Assembly (NCBI GenBank): GCA_905198835.1
Contig: CAJKDY010000007.1
Location: 1-64,000, forward strand
Source of the DNA: an uncultured Eubacteriales bacterium
GTDB lineage: Bacteria; Bacillota; Clostridia; Oscillospirales; Oscillospiraceae
Length of the DNA: 64,000 nt
Reading direction: 5' to 3'
In this document: positions 46,274 to 52,791 of the stretch, piece after piece
How the letters are laid out: each line of letters opens with the position of its first letter
Position numbering within the stretch: position 1 is the first letter of the stretch
Made by a program: the position numbers and the translations under genes
Notes under the pieces: generated by a model
What the model saw: the letters and a program-made list of their open reading frames with translations, nothing else
What the model was told of the DNA's origin: nothing
The model's database searches: none

Positions 46274-47458
46274 TCACCGCGCCGCCGCGCGCAGCTCCTC
46301 CGCCCGGTCGGTCCGCTCCCAGGGGAGGTCCAGGTCCGTGCGGCCAAAGTGGCCGTAGGCGGCAGTCTGGCGGTAGATGGGCCGGCGGAGGTCCAGCTTC
46401 TCAATGATTTTGGCCGGACGCAGGTCAAAATGCTCCTTCACGATCTGCCCCAGACGCTCGTCGTCCACCACACCGGTGCCGTAGCTCTCCACCAGCACAC
46501 TGACGGGATGAGCCACGCCGATGGCGTAGGCCACCTCGATCTGGCAGCGCCGGCACAGCCCCGCCGCCACCAGATTCTTGGCGATGTACCGGACCATATA
46601 GGCCCCGCTGCGGTCCACCTTGGTGGGGTCCTTGCCGCTAAAGCAGCCGCCGCCGTGTCCGGCCACGCCGCCGTAGGTGTCCACGATGATCTTCCGCCCC
46701 GTCAGCCCGGTATCGCCCACCGGTCCGCCTACCACAAAGCGGCCGGTGGGATTGATGTAAAGCTTGGTATCCCGGTCCAGATACTCCGCGGGGATGACGG
46801 GCTTGATAATGGTCTCAGTGACAGCCTGGCGCAGCTCACGAAGGCCAATATCCGGGTCATGCTGGGTGGAGACCACGATGGCCGGACAGCGCAGGACCTT
46901 GCCCTCCTCGTCATACTCCACCGTCACCTGGCTCTTGCCGTCAGGCCGCAGCCAGGAGAGTTCCCCGCTCTTACGGACCTGGGCCAGCCGCCGGGTCAGG
47001 GCGTGGGCCAGGGCGATGGGAGCGGGCATCAGCTCAGGGGTCTCATCGCAGGCGTAGCCAAACATCATGCCCTGATCCCCCGCGCCCACCAGATCGGCGG
47101 GGTCGGTGCCGCCGTTTTGGTGCTCATAGGACTGGTTGACCCCCAAGGCAATGTCGGGAGACTGGGCGTCGATGGCGGTCATCACCGCGCAGGCGCGGTA
47201 ATCAAAGCCGTAAGCCGGGTCAGTGTAGCCGATGTCCTGAATGGTCTTGCGGGCAATGGCGGCAATGTCGGATCGGTGGCTGGTGGTGATCTCCCCCATG
47301 ACCTGGACCATACCGGTGGTGGTAAAGGTCTCGCAGGCCACGTGAGCGCTGGGGTCGTGGGCCAGGATGTCATCCAGCACAGCGTCGGAGATCTGGTCGC
47401 AGAGCTTGTCGGGATGACCCTCCGTGACCGATTCAGAGGTAAAGATACGGTTGCTCAT
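46274..47458 (-). CDS. metK: S-adenosylmethionine synthetase
   Basis: A 394-residue enzyme making SAM from methionine and ATP. Signature regions are complete: SVTEGHPDKLCDQISDAVLD at the N-terminus with the ATP-binding His, GAGDQGMMFGYACDE, and GGGCFSGKDPTKVDRSGAYM. ATG 47458 follows AGGAAAGGAAG; a frame extension upstream would enter the riboswitch terminator. Expression should fall when SAM is abundant, through the riboswitch at 47517-47610 and the terminator at 47486-47511. SAM recycling genes mtnN and luxS lie close by on the other strand. Confidence 0.96.
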   Translation of the reverse strand: MSNRIFTSESVTEGHPDKLCDQISDAVLDDILAHDPSAHVACETFTTTGMVQVMGEITTSHRSDIAAIARKTIQDIGYTDPAYGFDYRACAVMTAIDAQSPDIALGVNQSYEHQNGGTDPADLVGAGDQGMMFGYACDETPELMPAPIALAHALTRRLAQVRKSGELSWLRPDGKSQVTVEYDEEGKVLRCPAIVVSTQHDPDIGLRELRQAVTETIIKPVIPAEYLDRDTKLYINPTGRFVVGGPVGDTGLTGRKIIVDTYGGVAGHGGGCFSGKDPTKVDRSGAYMVRYIAKNLVAAGLCRRCQIEVAYAIGVAHPVSVLVESYGTGVVDDERLGQIVKEHFDLRPAKIIEKLDLRRPIYRQTAAYGHFGRTDLDLPWERTDRAEELRAAAR

Positions 47459-47485
47459 TTTTTGTCTTCCTTTCCTTTTGGGGAA

Positions 47486-47511
47486 ACAAAAAGCGCTCCG
47501 CAAGGAGCGCC
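47486..47511 (-). terminator. attenuator terminator of the metK riboswitch
   Basis: On the minus strand, GCGCTCC, loop TTGC, GGAGCGC, then TTTTTG. It lies a few bases after the aptamer, the usual layout for transcription attenuation. Confidence 0.8.
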
Positions 47512-47516
47512 CGTTT

Positions 47517-47610
47517 CCTCCTTATCGCTGTCAGCAGAACCACCTTGCGCCATGGCGCAGGTTGGTGTGGGGTCATGGAGCTGACTCTCTCGCCCACTCT
47601 TGATAGGGGT
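47517..47610 (-). promoter_or_regulatory. SAM riboswitch (S-box clan) controlling metK
   Basis: Read on the minus strand it starts CCTATCAAGAGTGGGCGAGA, continues with CCATGACCCCACACCAACC, and then GCGCAAGGTGGTTC and GCGATAAGG. These match the S-box plan: P1 closed by CCTATC/GATAAGG, the AAGAG internal loop, a GA-rich P2 arm, the ACCAACC region of P3, and a late GCTGACAGC P4 hairpin. Some positions differ from textbook S-box RNAs, so a SAM-I/IV variant is possible. It is followed by a terminator. Confidence 0.75.
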
Positions 47611-47628
47611 ATTCAATTGTCGAAAGGT

Positions 47629-47657
47629 ATTCTACAATACCCGGCGAAAAAAGTCAA
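47629..47657 (-). promoter_or_regulatory. sigma-A promoter of metK
   Basis: On the minus strand, TTGACT, a 17-base spacer and TAGAAT, about 20 bases before the riboswitch. Confidence 0.75.
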
Positions 47658-47683
47658 GCCCTGAAAAATTCATCCTTTCGCTA

Positions 47684-47712
47684 TAGACTTCCCTGGAAAA
47701 ATGGGCTACAAT
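47684..47712 (+). promoter_or_regulatory. probable promoter of the rhomboid-like / mtnN / luxS genes
   Basis: TAGACT, a 17-base spacer and TACAAT, 35 bases before the TTG start at 47747. The -35 box is weak. Confidence 0.45.
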
Positions 47713-47746
47713 ATGGATACTATTACTTGGGAGAGGAGGGGCGCTC

Positions 47747-48595
47747 TTGCGTAGCGTTGATTCCTGGCTGGACCGCTTTGCCCGCAAGCATCCCCGGCTG
47801 GGCATCCCCCGGCTGATGCTCTATATCGTCATCGGCACGGTGCTGGTCTTCTTCTTTGACCTCTTCAGTTCGGGCACCTTCTCGGCCATGCTGGCTTTTT
47901 CCCGTACTCTCATTTTGCGGGGCCAGATCTGGCGGCTGATCACCTTTATCTTTGTACCCCTGGTCAGCCCCCGGTATATCCTCTCCTTCGCCCTATCGCT
48001 CTATTTCAGCTACTTTCTGGGCACCATGCTGGAACGGGAGTGGGGCAGCGCCAAGTTTACCCTCTTCTATTTCTCCGGCGTCCTCTTTAACATTCTCGTT
48101 GGCTTTGTGACGGGCTATGCCACTATGCAGTATGTGAACCTCTCCATCCTGCTGGCCTTTGCCACCCTCTATCCCGACCTGCAGTTTCTCCTGTTTTTCA
48201 TCCTCCCCATCAAGGTCAAGTGGCTGGCCTGGCTGGACTTGGCCATCATCGCCCTGGACATGATCGAGATGGCCATAATGGGCGCGTGGCTTTTGATGCT
48301 GCTGCCGGTGATGGCCCTTTTGAACTATATCCTCTTTTTCTGGAGCGAGCTGTGGGGCTTCGTGGCACGCAAGCGGGGCCAGACCAGGCACCGCCACAGC
48401 CGCCAGACAGTCAACTTCAAGGCCGCCCAGAAAAAGGCCCAGGAGACGCGCGGCTATATGCACAAGTGCGCCGTCTGCGGCAAAACTGACGCCGACGACC
48501 CCACCATGGAGTTTCGCTACTGCTCCAAGTGCGACGGCTACTACTGCTACTGCATGGACCACATCAACACCCATGTCCACGTGAAAAAGGACTGA
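47747..48595 (+). CDS. degenerate rhomboid-like membrane protein with C-terminal zinc ribbon
   Basis: A 282-residue protein with about six membrane helices arranged as in rhomboids (QIWRLITFIFVPL, then FLGTMLEREWGSAKFTLFYF, the usual L1-TM3 region). The helix that should carry GxSG reads VNLSILLAFATLYPD, and no His is found in the last helix, so the protease dyad is absent. The soluble C-terminus (about 235-282) is Cys-rich (CAVCGK and CSKCDGYYCYC), forming a probable zinc ribbon. The TTG at 47747 has GAGAGGAGGGG. It lies four bases before mtnN, so it is cotranscribed with it. Confidence 0.75.
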   Translation: MRSVDSWLDRFARKHPRLGIPRLMLYIVIGTVLVFFFDLFSSGTFSAMLAFSRTLILRGQIWRLITFIFVPLVSPRYILSFALSLYFSYFLGTMLEREWGSAKFTLFYFSGVLFNILVGFVTGYATMQYVNLSILLAFATLYPDLQFLLFFILPIKVKWLAWLDLAIIALDMIEMAIMGAWLLMLLPVMALLNYILFFWSELWGFVARKRGQTRHRHSRQTVNFKAAQKKAQETRGYMHKCAVCGKTDADDPTMEFRYCSKCDGYYCYCMDHINTHVHVKKD

Positions 48596-48599
48596 CGCC

Positions 48600-49256
48600 A
48601 TGAAGGTAGGAGTGCTCTATGCCATGGCCAAGGAGGCCTCGGGTCTTCTTGCCAAGGTCCAGGCCAAGCCCCTGCCCGTTCAGGCGGGGATGGCCCTTTA
48701 CGCCCTGGGCGGTGGCCACATTCTCTGCGTGGGTGGCGTAGGCAAGGTCAACGCCGCCATGGCCGCCCAGCTGCTCATCGACCGTTTTGGGATAGAGGCC
48801 ATCCTCAACGCCGGCTGTGTCGGCGCTCTGGACCCGGCCTTGCCTATCGGCACCGTGGTGGCAGCCACTCACTGCGTCCAGCACGATGTGGACACCACCC
48901 TCTGCGGCGACCCGCCGGGCCTTGTCTCCACAGTGAACGTGGTGGAGTTTCCCTGCTCCTTGCCCGCTGTTCCCGGCCTGACTCCCGGCGTGGTAGCCAC
49001 TGGGGACTGGTTTGGCCGGGACTTTAGTCGGGCTCATGCGATCCAAGAACGCTTTGGCGCCCTAGTCTGCGACATGGAAGCCGGAGCCGCCGCCCAGGTC
49101 TGTCTGCGCCACAGCATCCCCTTCCTCGCCCTGAAGGCCGTCTCCGACCATCTGCTCTCCCCCGACCAGGGCCGGGAGTATCAAGAGAATTTCTCCGCCG
49201 CCATGGAAGCCCTGGACCGGGCCGTGGCGGCGGCCATGCAAGAAATGGAGGACTAG
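48600..49256 (+). CDS. mtnN: 5'-methylthioadenosine/S-adenosylhomocysteine nucleosidase
   Basis: A 218-residue enzyme that cleaves adenine from MTA and SAH, producing S-ribosylhomocysteine for LuxS. The catalytic residues have clear equivalents: Glu12 in MAKEA, the Glu in CDMEAGAAAQVC, and the Asp in AVSDHL. The Gly-rich CVGGVGKVNAAMAA loop fits the phosphorylase fold. It lies directly before luxS (three bases), completing the SAH detoxification route. The length is slightly shorter than in E. coli, and the sequence is complete. Confidence 0.92.
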   Translation: MKVGVLYAMAKEASGLLAKVQAKPLPVQAGMALYALGGGHILCVGGVGKVNAAMAAQLLIDRFGIEAILNAGCVGALDPALPIGTVVAATHCVQHDVDTTLCGDPPGLVSTVNVVEFPCSLPAVPGLTPGVVATGDWFGRDFSRAHAIQERFGALVCDMEAGAAAQVCLRHSIPFLALKAVSDHLLSPDQGREYQENFSAAMEALDRAVAAAMQEMED

Positions 49257-49259
49257 CTC

Positions 49260-49724
49260 ATGGAGCGCATTGCCAGCTTTTCAGTGGACCACACCAAACT
49301 TCGCCCCGGTATGTACATCTCCCGAACCGATGGGGACATCGTCACCTACGATCTCCGCTTCAAGCGGCCCAACACCGGGGACCTTCTCTCCAACGCCCAG
49401 CTCCACTCCGCCGAGCACCTTTTCGCCACGTTGCTGCGCAACAGCGAGCAGAAGGACGCGGTGGTCTACTTCGGGCCCATGGGCTGCCAGACCGGCTTCT
49501 ATCTCCTCATCGACGGCTCCAAACTGGACCACCAGGGGGCCATCTGGCTCATGCGGGAGGTCTGTGACCGGGGCTCCATCTACACCGGGGAAATGCCCGG
49601 CAAGAGCGAGTTCGAGTGCGGCAACTACCGCAATCTGGACGTGGATCTGGCCAGAGAGCTCTGCGTCTACTACGGCCAGATCTTGAAAAGCTGGACTGTG
49701 GAGAAGCTCCAGTACGAGGTGTAA
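49260..49724 (+). CDS. luxS: S-ribosylhomocysteine lyase LuxS
   Basis: A 154-residue iron or zinc enzyme that splits S-ribosylhomocysteine into homocysteine and DPD, the precursor of AI-2. Metal ligands are visible: HSAEH near residues 54-58 and the later Cys in ECGNYRN. The active-site Cys is in MGCQTGFYL. ATG 49260 follows the mtnN stop. Together with metK and mtnN it completes the activated methyl cycle and may supply the autoinducer AI-2. Confidence 0.96.
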   Translation: MERIASFSVDHTKLRPGMYISRTDGDIVTYDLRFKRPNTGDLLSNAQLHSAEHLFATLLRNSEQKDAVVYFGPMGCQTGFYLLIDGSKLDHQGAIWLMREVCDRGSIYTGEMPGKSEFECGNYRNLDVDLARELCVYYGQILKSWTVEKLQYEV

Positions 49725-49741
49725 ACTCGATAGCAAAGGGT

Positions 49742-49780
49742 AAAAAAACACCGTCTGATAACAGACGGTGTTTTTTATTT
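49742..49780. terminator. bidirectional terminator between luxS and the SLH-phosphatase gene
   Basis: AAAAAACACCGTCTG and CAGACGGTGTTTTTT around ATAA. The T runs on both strands serve the two convergent genes. Confidence 0.92.
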
Positions 49781-51491
49781 AGTCCTTCGGCGGTGAGGCA
49801 AGGTGGTCCTTCAGGGTCTGGACCTGCTCCTCAGTGAGCCCCACCTTGTCCACCAAATACCGCTGGGCGGCATATTCCAGCATGGTGGCCCCGGTGGCGG
49901 TCTTGGACCGGGCCAGGTCCCGGGCGGCGTCCATATCGTCCGCCTCCAGCAACCGGAGAAGGTCAGCCTCCACCCCGCCCCGGGCCAGGGCAGACCACGC
50001 CTCGCTGCCCGGCTCGATGTGGTAGAGATTTTCAAAGGAGACCATGTAGTCGTCTACGATGTCGTCCACGCCGGCCCCCATCAGAGCCTCCAGCAAGAAC
50101 AGGAGATGCCCGGCCCGGTCCGCGCCGTAGGTGGAGTGGATGAGGTAGGGGCCGGGCCGCTCGGTCATGAAGTCCAGGCCGTTTCGCAGGTCGTCCAGGC
50201 CCACCTGGGCGTAGAGATCCGAGCCCATGTTCAGATAGACCACGCCGTCGTCCTGGTGGACCTTTTCGTAGTTGGTCCCGGCAAAGGTGTCGTACTTCGG
50301 GGCCTTGGCCCGGCAGTCGGCCATATTGACGATGGTCTTCACCCCCGCCTGGCCCAGCAGAGCGTCGGCCACGGCGTTGCGCCCAGTCACAGCCTCGATG
50401 GGGCTGACCGAGCGGTAGAGCACCCCCGGGGCGATCCTGCCCATGGTGACGCCGCGGAAGTTGGCAAAGGTCTCGTCGCTGGCATAGTCAGAGCGCTCCA
50501 GGCTGAGTTTATCCCCCAGACCCAGGGGCTCCACCCCTGTTCTCCCGACGGTGGGCGCCGCCACAGACACAGCGGTGGGGACCAACTCATAGACCGCGCT
50601 GTCTCCCCGGCTGCCCACGCCGTAGGCGGTGGCAAAGTCGCCCCGGCTCAGGCAAAGCCGCAGCGCGCCGTCCTCCACCAGCACCAGAGGCTGGCCCTGG
50701 GGTACGTCGTCATAGTGGGTGACCCAGGGGGCCTCCAGGCTCTTGTCACCCACAGTGAGCTTCAGTATCTCCCCCACCTCAAACCCGGCCTCCGCCAGGG
50801 TCTCAGCGGTAATGGTGGTGACCACGTCGCCATATTTGTTGATGGACGCCGCCTGGCCGCTCAGGATCACGTCCGGGCCCACACAGACTTCGTAATTGCA
50901 TAGGATCTGGGCCAGCTCCGCCCGGGTGGCGGAGTCGTTAGGAGCCAAAAGCACGCCATTCTTCCCCGAGACCACCCCGGCCCCCACCGCCCACTGGAAG
51001 GCGGGGACGGCCCAGGCGGGGACGTTTTCCGCGTCCTCGTAGGTCAGAATGTTGGTGTCCTCGCCGATGGACACATCCGCGCCGGTCATCTGGGCGTAGC
51101 GGTAGAGGCTGGTAACGATCTCCGAGCGGGCAGCGATCCGGTCGCCGTCAAAGCTCCCCCCGTCCGCGCCGGTGGTGAGGCCCTGGCCGTAGGCCCAGCG
51201 GGCGGCGTCCGTCCACCATTGGCCGGAGATACCACTGAGGCTTTCATTCATCTGGAGCAGATGCTCTGTAGGCGCCTGGGTCTCGGGCCTGCCCGACCTG
51301 TTGTAAAGGGTCTGGAACATCATGGCCCGGGTGACGGCGCCCTCAGGCTCAAAGCCCTGGCCGGTGCCCGTCATCAGACCCCAGTCGGTGACGGCGAGCA
51401 CCGCATCGTCATACCACGCCCCCATAGCGGAGGTCCCCATGCCCCACAGCAGCGCCGCCGTCAGCAGCAGGGCCATTCCTCTTTTCCTCAT
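49779..51491 (-). CDS. SLH surface protein with SAM-hydrolase-C-like and pseudo-tyrosine-phosphatase domains
   Basis: A 570-residue secreted protein. Signal peptide 1-24; three SLH-like repeats (about 25-200, with TRAMMFQTLYNR and TRAELAQILCNYE); then about 205-310 a beta domain resembling the C-terminal part of SAM hydroxide adenosyltransferases (YGDVVTTIT and LVEDGALRLCLSRGDFATAYG). A tyrosine-phosphatase-like domain follows (about 325-500) with RGVTMGRIAPGVLYRS and VKTIVNMADCR. The P-loop reads HSTYGADRAG, with Ser453 (codon TCC at 50133-50135) where the catalytic Cys of HCx5R should be, so it is probably inactive. ATG 51491 follows AAAGGATGAG. Single-gene unit. Confidence 0.78.
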   Translation of the reverse strand: MRKRGMALLLTAALLWGMGTSAMGAWYDDAVLAVTDWGLMTGTGQGFEPEGAVTRAMMFQTLYNRSGRPETQAPTEHLLQMNESLSGISGQWWTDAARWAYGQGLTTGADGGSFDGDRIAARSEIVTSLYRYAQMTGADVSIGEDTNILTYEDAENVPAWAVPAFQWAVGAGVVSGKNGVLLAPNDSATRAELAQILCNYEVCVGPDVILSGQAASINKYGDVVTTITAETLAEAGFEVGEILKLTVGDKSLEAPWVTHYDDVPQGQPLVLVEDGALRLCLSRGDFATAYGVGSRGDSAVYELVPTAVSVAAPTVGRTGVEPLGLGDKLSLERSDYASDETFANFRGVTMGRIAPGVLYRSVSPIEAVTGRNAVADALLGQAGVKTIVNMADCRAKAPKYDTFAGTNYEKVHQDDGVVYLNMGSDLYAQVGLDDLRNGLDFMTERPGPYLIHSTYGADRAGHLLFLLEALMGAGVDDIVDDYMVSFENLYHIEPGSEAWSALARGGVEADLLRLLEADDMDAARDLARSKTATGATMLEYAAQRYLVDKVGLTEEQVQTLKDHLASPPKD

Positions 51492-51520
51492 GCCGGCTCA
51501 TCCTTTCGCGATTTTTCTCT

Positions 51521-51549
51521 ATTGTACCTCTTTTCTCCCCACCGCGCAA
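51521..51549 (-). promoter_or_regulatory. sigma-A promoter of the SLH-phosphatase gene
   Basis: On the minus strand, TTGCGC, a 17-base spacer and TACAAT, 30 bases before the start. Confidence 0.6.
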
Positions 51550-51561
51550 TGCCAACTTTCG

Positions 51562-51598
51562 ACAAAAAAAGGACCGGCGCCTTCGCGCCGGTCCTTTC
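51562..51598 (-). terminator. terminator of the giant SLH / 387-aa SLH operon
   Basis: On the minus strand, GGACCGGCGC and GCGCCGGTCC around GAAG, followed by TTTTTTT. Confidence 0.9.
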
Positions 51599-51609
51599 GC
51601 TTGTAGCTT

Positions 51610-52773
51610 TTAGCCGTTGGGCGGTGTGGTAATGTCCACCCCGTCGCCGGTACCGCCCAGAGGGCCATTATCGTTAGGATCGATATAGTAGCGCCAGCGC
51701 TTGTCGATCCAGCAGCGGGACCAGTCCTCCGGCAGCTCCGCCTTTGCGGAGTCATAGGCGTGGTCGTTGGCCGCCTCGATGATCTCATAGTAGGCCCAGT
51801 GCTCCTTGGGTACATCCGGCCAGGTCATGTACTTGGTGGTGTCGCCTTCCGCGATGTCACCACCGCCCATGCAGACATACTCCTCCAGGCCTTCCAGCCC
51901 CTTGGCGTCCACGCCCCGGCGGAGGAAGCCGTTGAAGATCTTGACTGCCTCATCCCGGCGGATGGGGTTCTGGGGCAGGAACTTGCCCGCGTTCTCCCCA
52001 TCGGCGTAGCCGTTCACCCAACCCGCGGTCTGGGCGGTCCGAAGCTCGGCCTTGGCCCAGTCTCCGGCGTCGGCGATGTCCAGGAAGTCGTCCACCAGCC
52101 GCCCGGAGGTATCAGGCAGGCGGTTCGTAGCCCGAGCCAGACGGACCACCGCGGCTACATATTCCTCCCGGGTAATGGACTGGTCGGGCTTAAAGAGTCC
52201 GTTTCCATAGCCCACGAAGACGCCGTTTTTCGCGCAGTAGGAAACAGCGCTCTCCGCCCAGTGGCCGGCGACGTCGGTAAAGCCGGCATCATTGGTATAG
52301 ATCTTGCCCTCTTCAAAAACCTCCGCGCCCGGGATCCCCTCAAAGCCCGCTCGGGCGATGATGGTGGCCACGCTGCCCCGGGTGATATAGTCATCGGGAC
52401 CAAACTTGCCGCTGGGGTAGCCGATAACGTAGTGCTTGTGGAAGGGCTCATATACGGCGTAGTACACCGTGTCCTGCTTCACCCGGATATCCTCGGGCTT
52501 GACCAGCTCCGGGTTCTGTCCGGCGGGCAGTTTTTCGGGGTCAGAGGCCGACCAGCCTACAAAGACCCAGCCGGTAAGCCCCTCCACCTTGGGGACGTTC
52601 TTGGCGTCGGGCTTGGTATCGGAGGGGATGGCGTCTGTGACCTTGTCAGAGCTGACCCCCTTGGTGCCCAGGTGATATTCGATATTGCACGGGCAGCCCG
52701 CCGCGGACGCGGAAAGAGCCAGGGCAATCGCCAGAGCCAGCGTCAGCAGAATGCTCACGATCCGTTTATTCAT
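51610..52773 (-). CDS. SLH surface protein with InlB-type repeat
   Basis: A 387-residue secreted protein. Signal peptide 1-24 (SILLTLALAIALALSASAA). Residues about 25-110 form an InlB B-repeat-like domain (WVFVGWSASDP and TVYYAVYEPF). Three SLH repeats fill about 112-290 (GYPSGKFGPDDYITRGSVAT, TREEYVAAVVRLA, RRDEAVKIFNGFL). A C-terminal extension follows (YMTWPDVPKEHWAYYEIIEA and CWIDKRW). The whole protein matches the C-terminal 330 residues of the giant protein encoded 18 bases upstream, so it is a stand-alone paralogue from the same operon. ATG 52773 has GAGGAGGTG. Confidence 0.88.
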   Translation of the reverse strand: MNKRIVSILLTLALAIALALSASAAGCPCNIEYHLGTKGVSSDKVTDAIPSDTKPDAKNVPKVEGLTGWVFVGWSASDPEKLPAGQNPELVKPEDIRVKQDTVYYAVYEPFHKHYVIGYPSGKFGPDDYITRGSVATIIARAGFEGIPGAEVFEEGKIYTNDAGFTDVAGHWAESAVSYCAKNGVFVGYGNGLFKPDQSITREEYVAAVVRLARATNRLPDTSGRLVDDFLDIADAGDWAKAELRTAQTAGWVNGYADGENAGKFLPQNPIRRDEAVKIFNGFLRRGVDAKGLEGLEEYVCMGGGDIAEGDTTKYMTWPDVPKEHWAYYEIIEAANDHAYDSAKAELPEDWSRCWIDKRWRYYIDPNDNGPLGGTGDGVDITTPPNG

Positions 52774-52791
52774 TGCTTTGGCACCTCCTCA

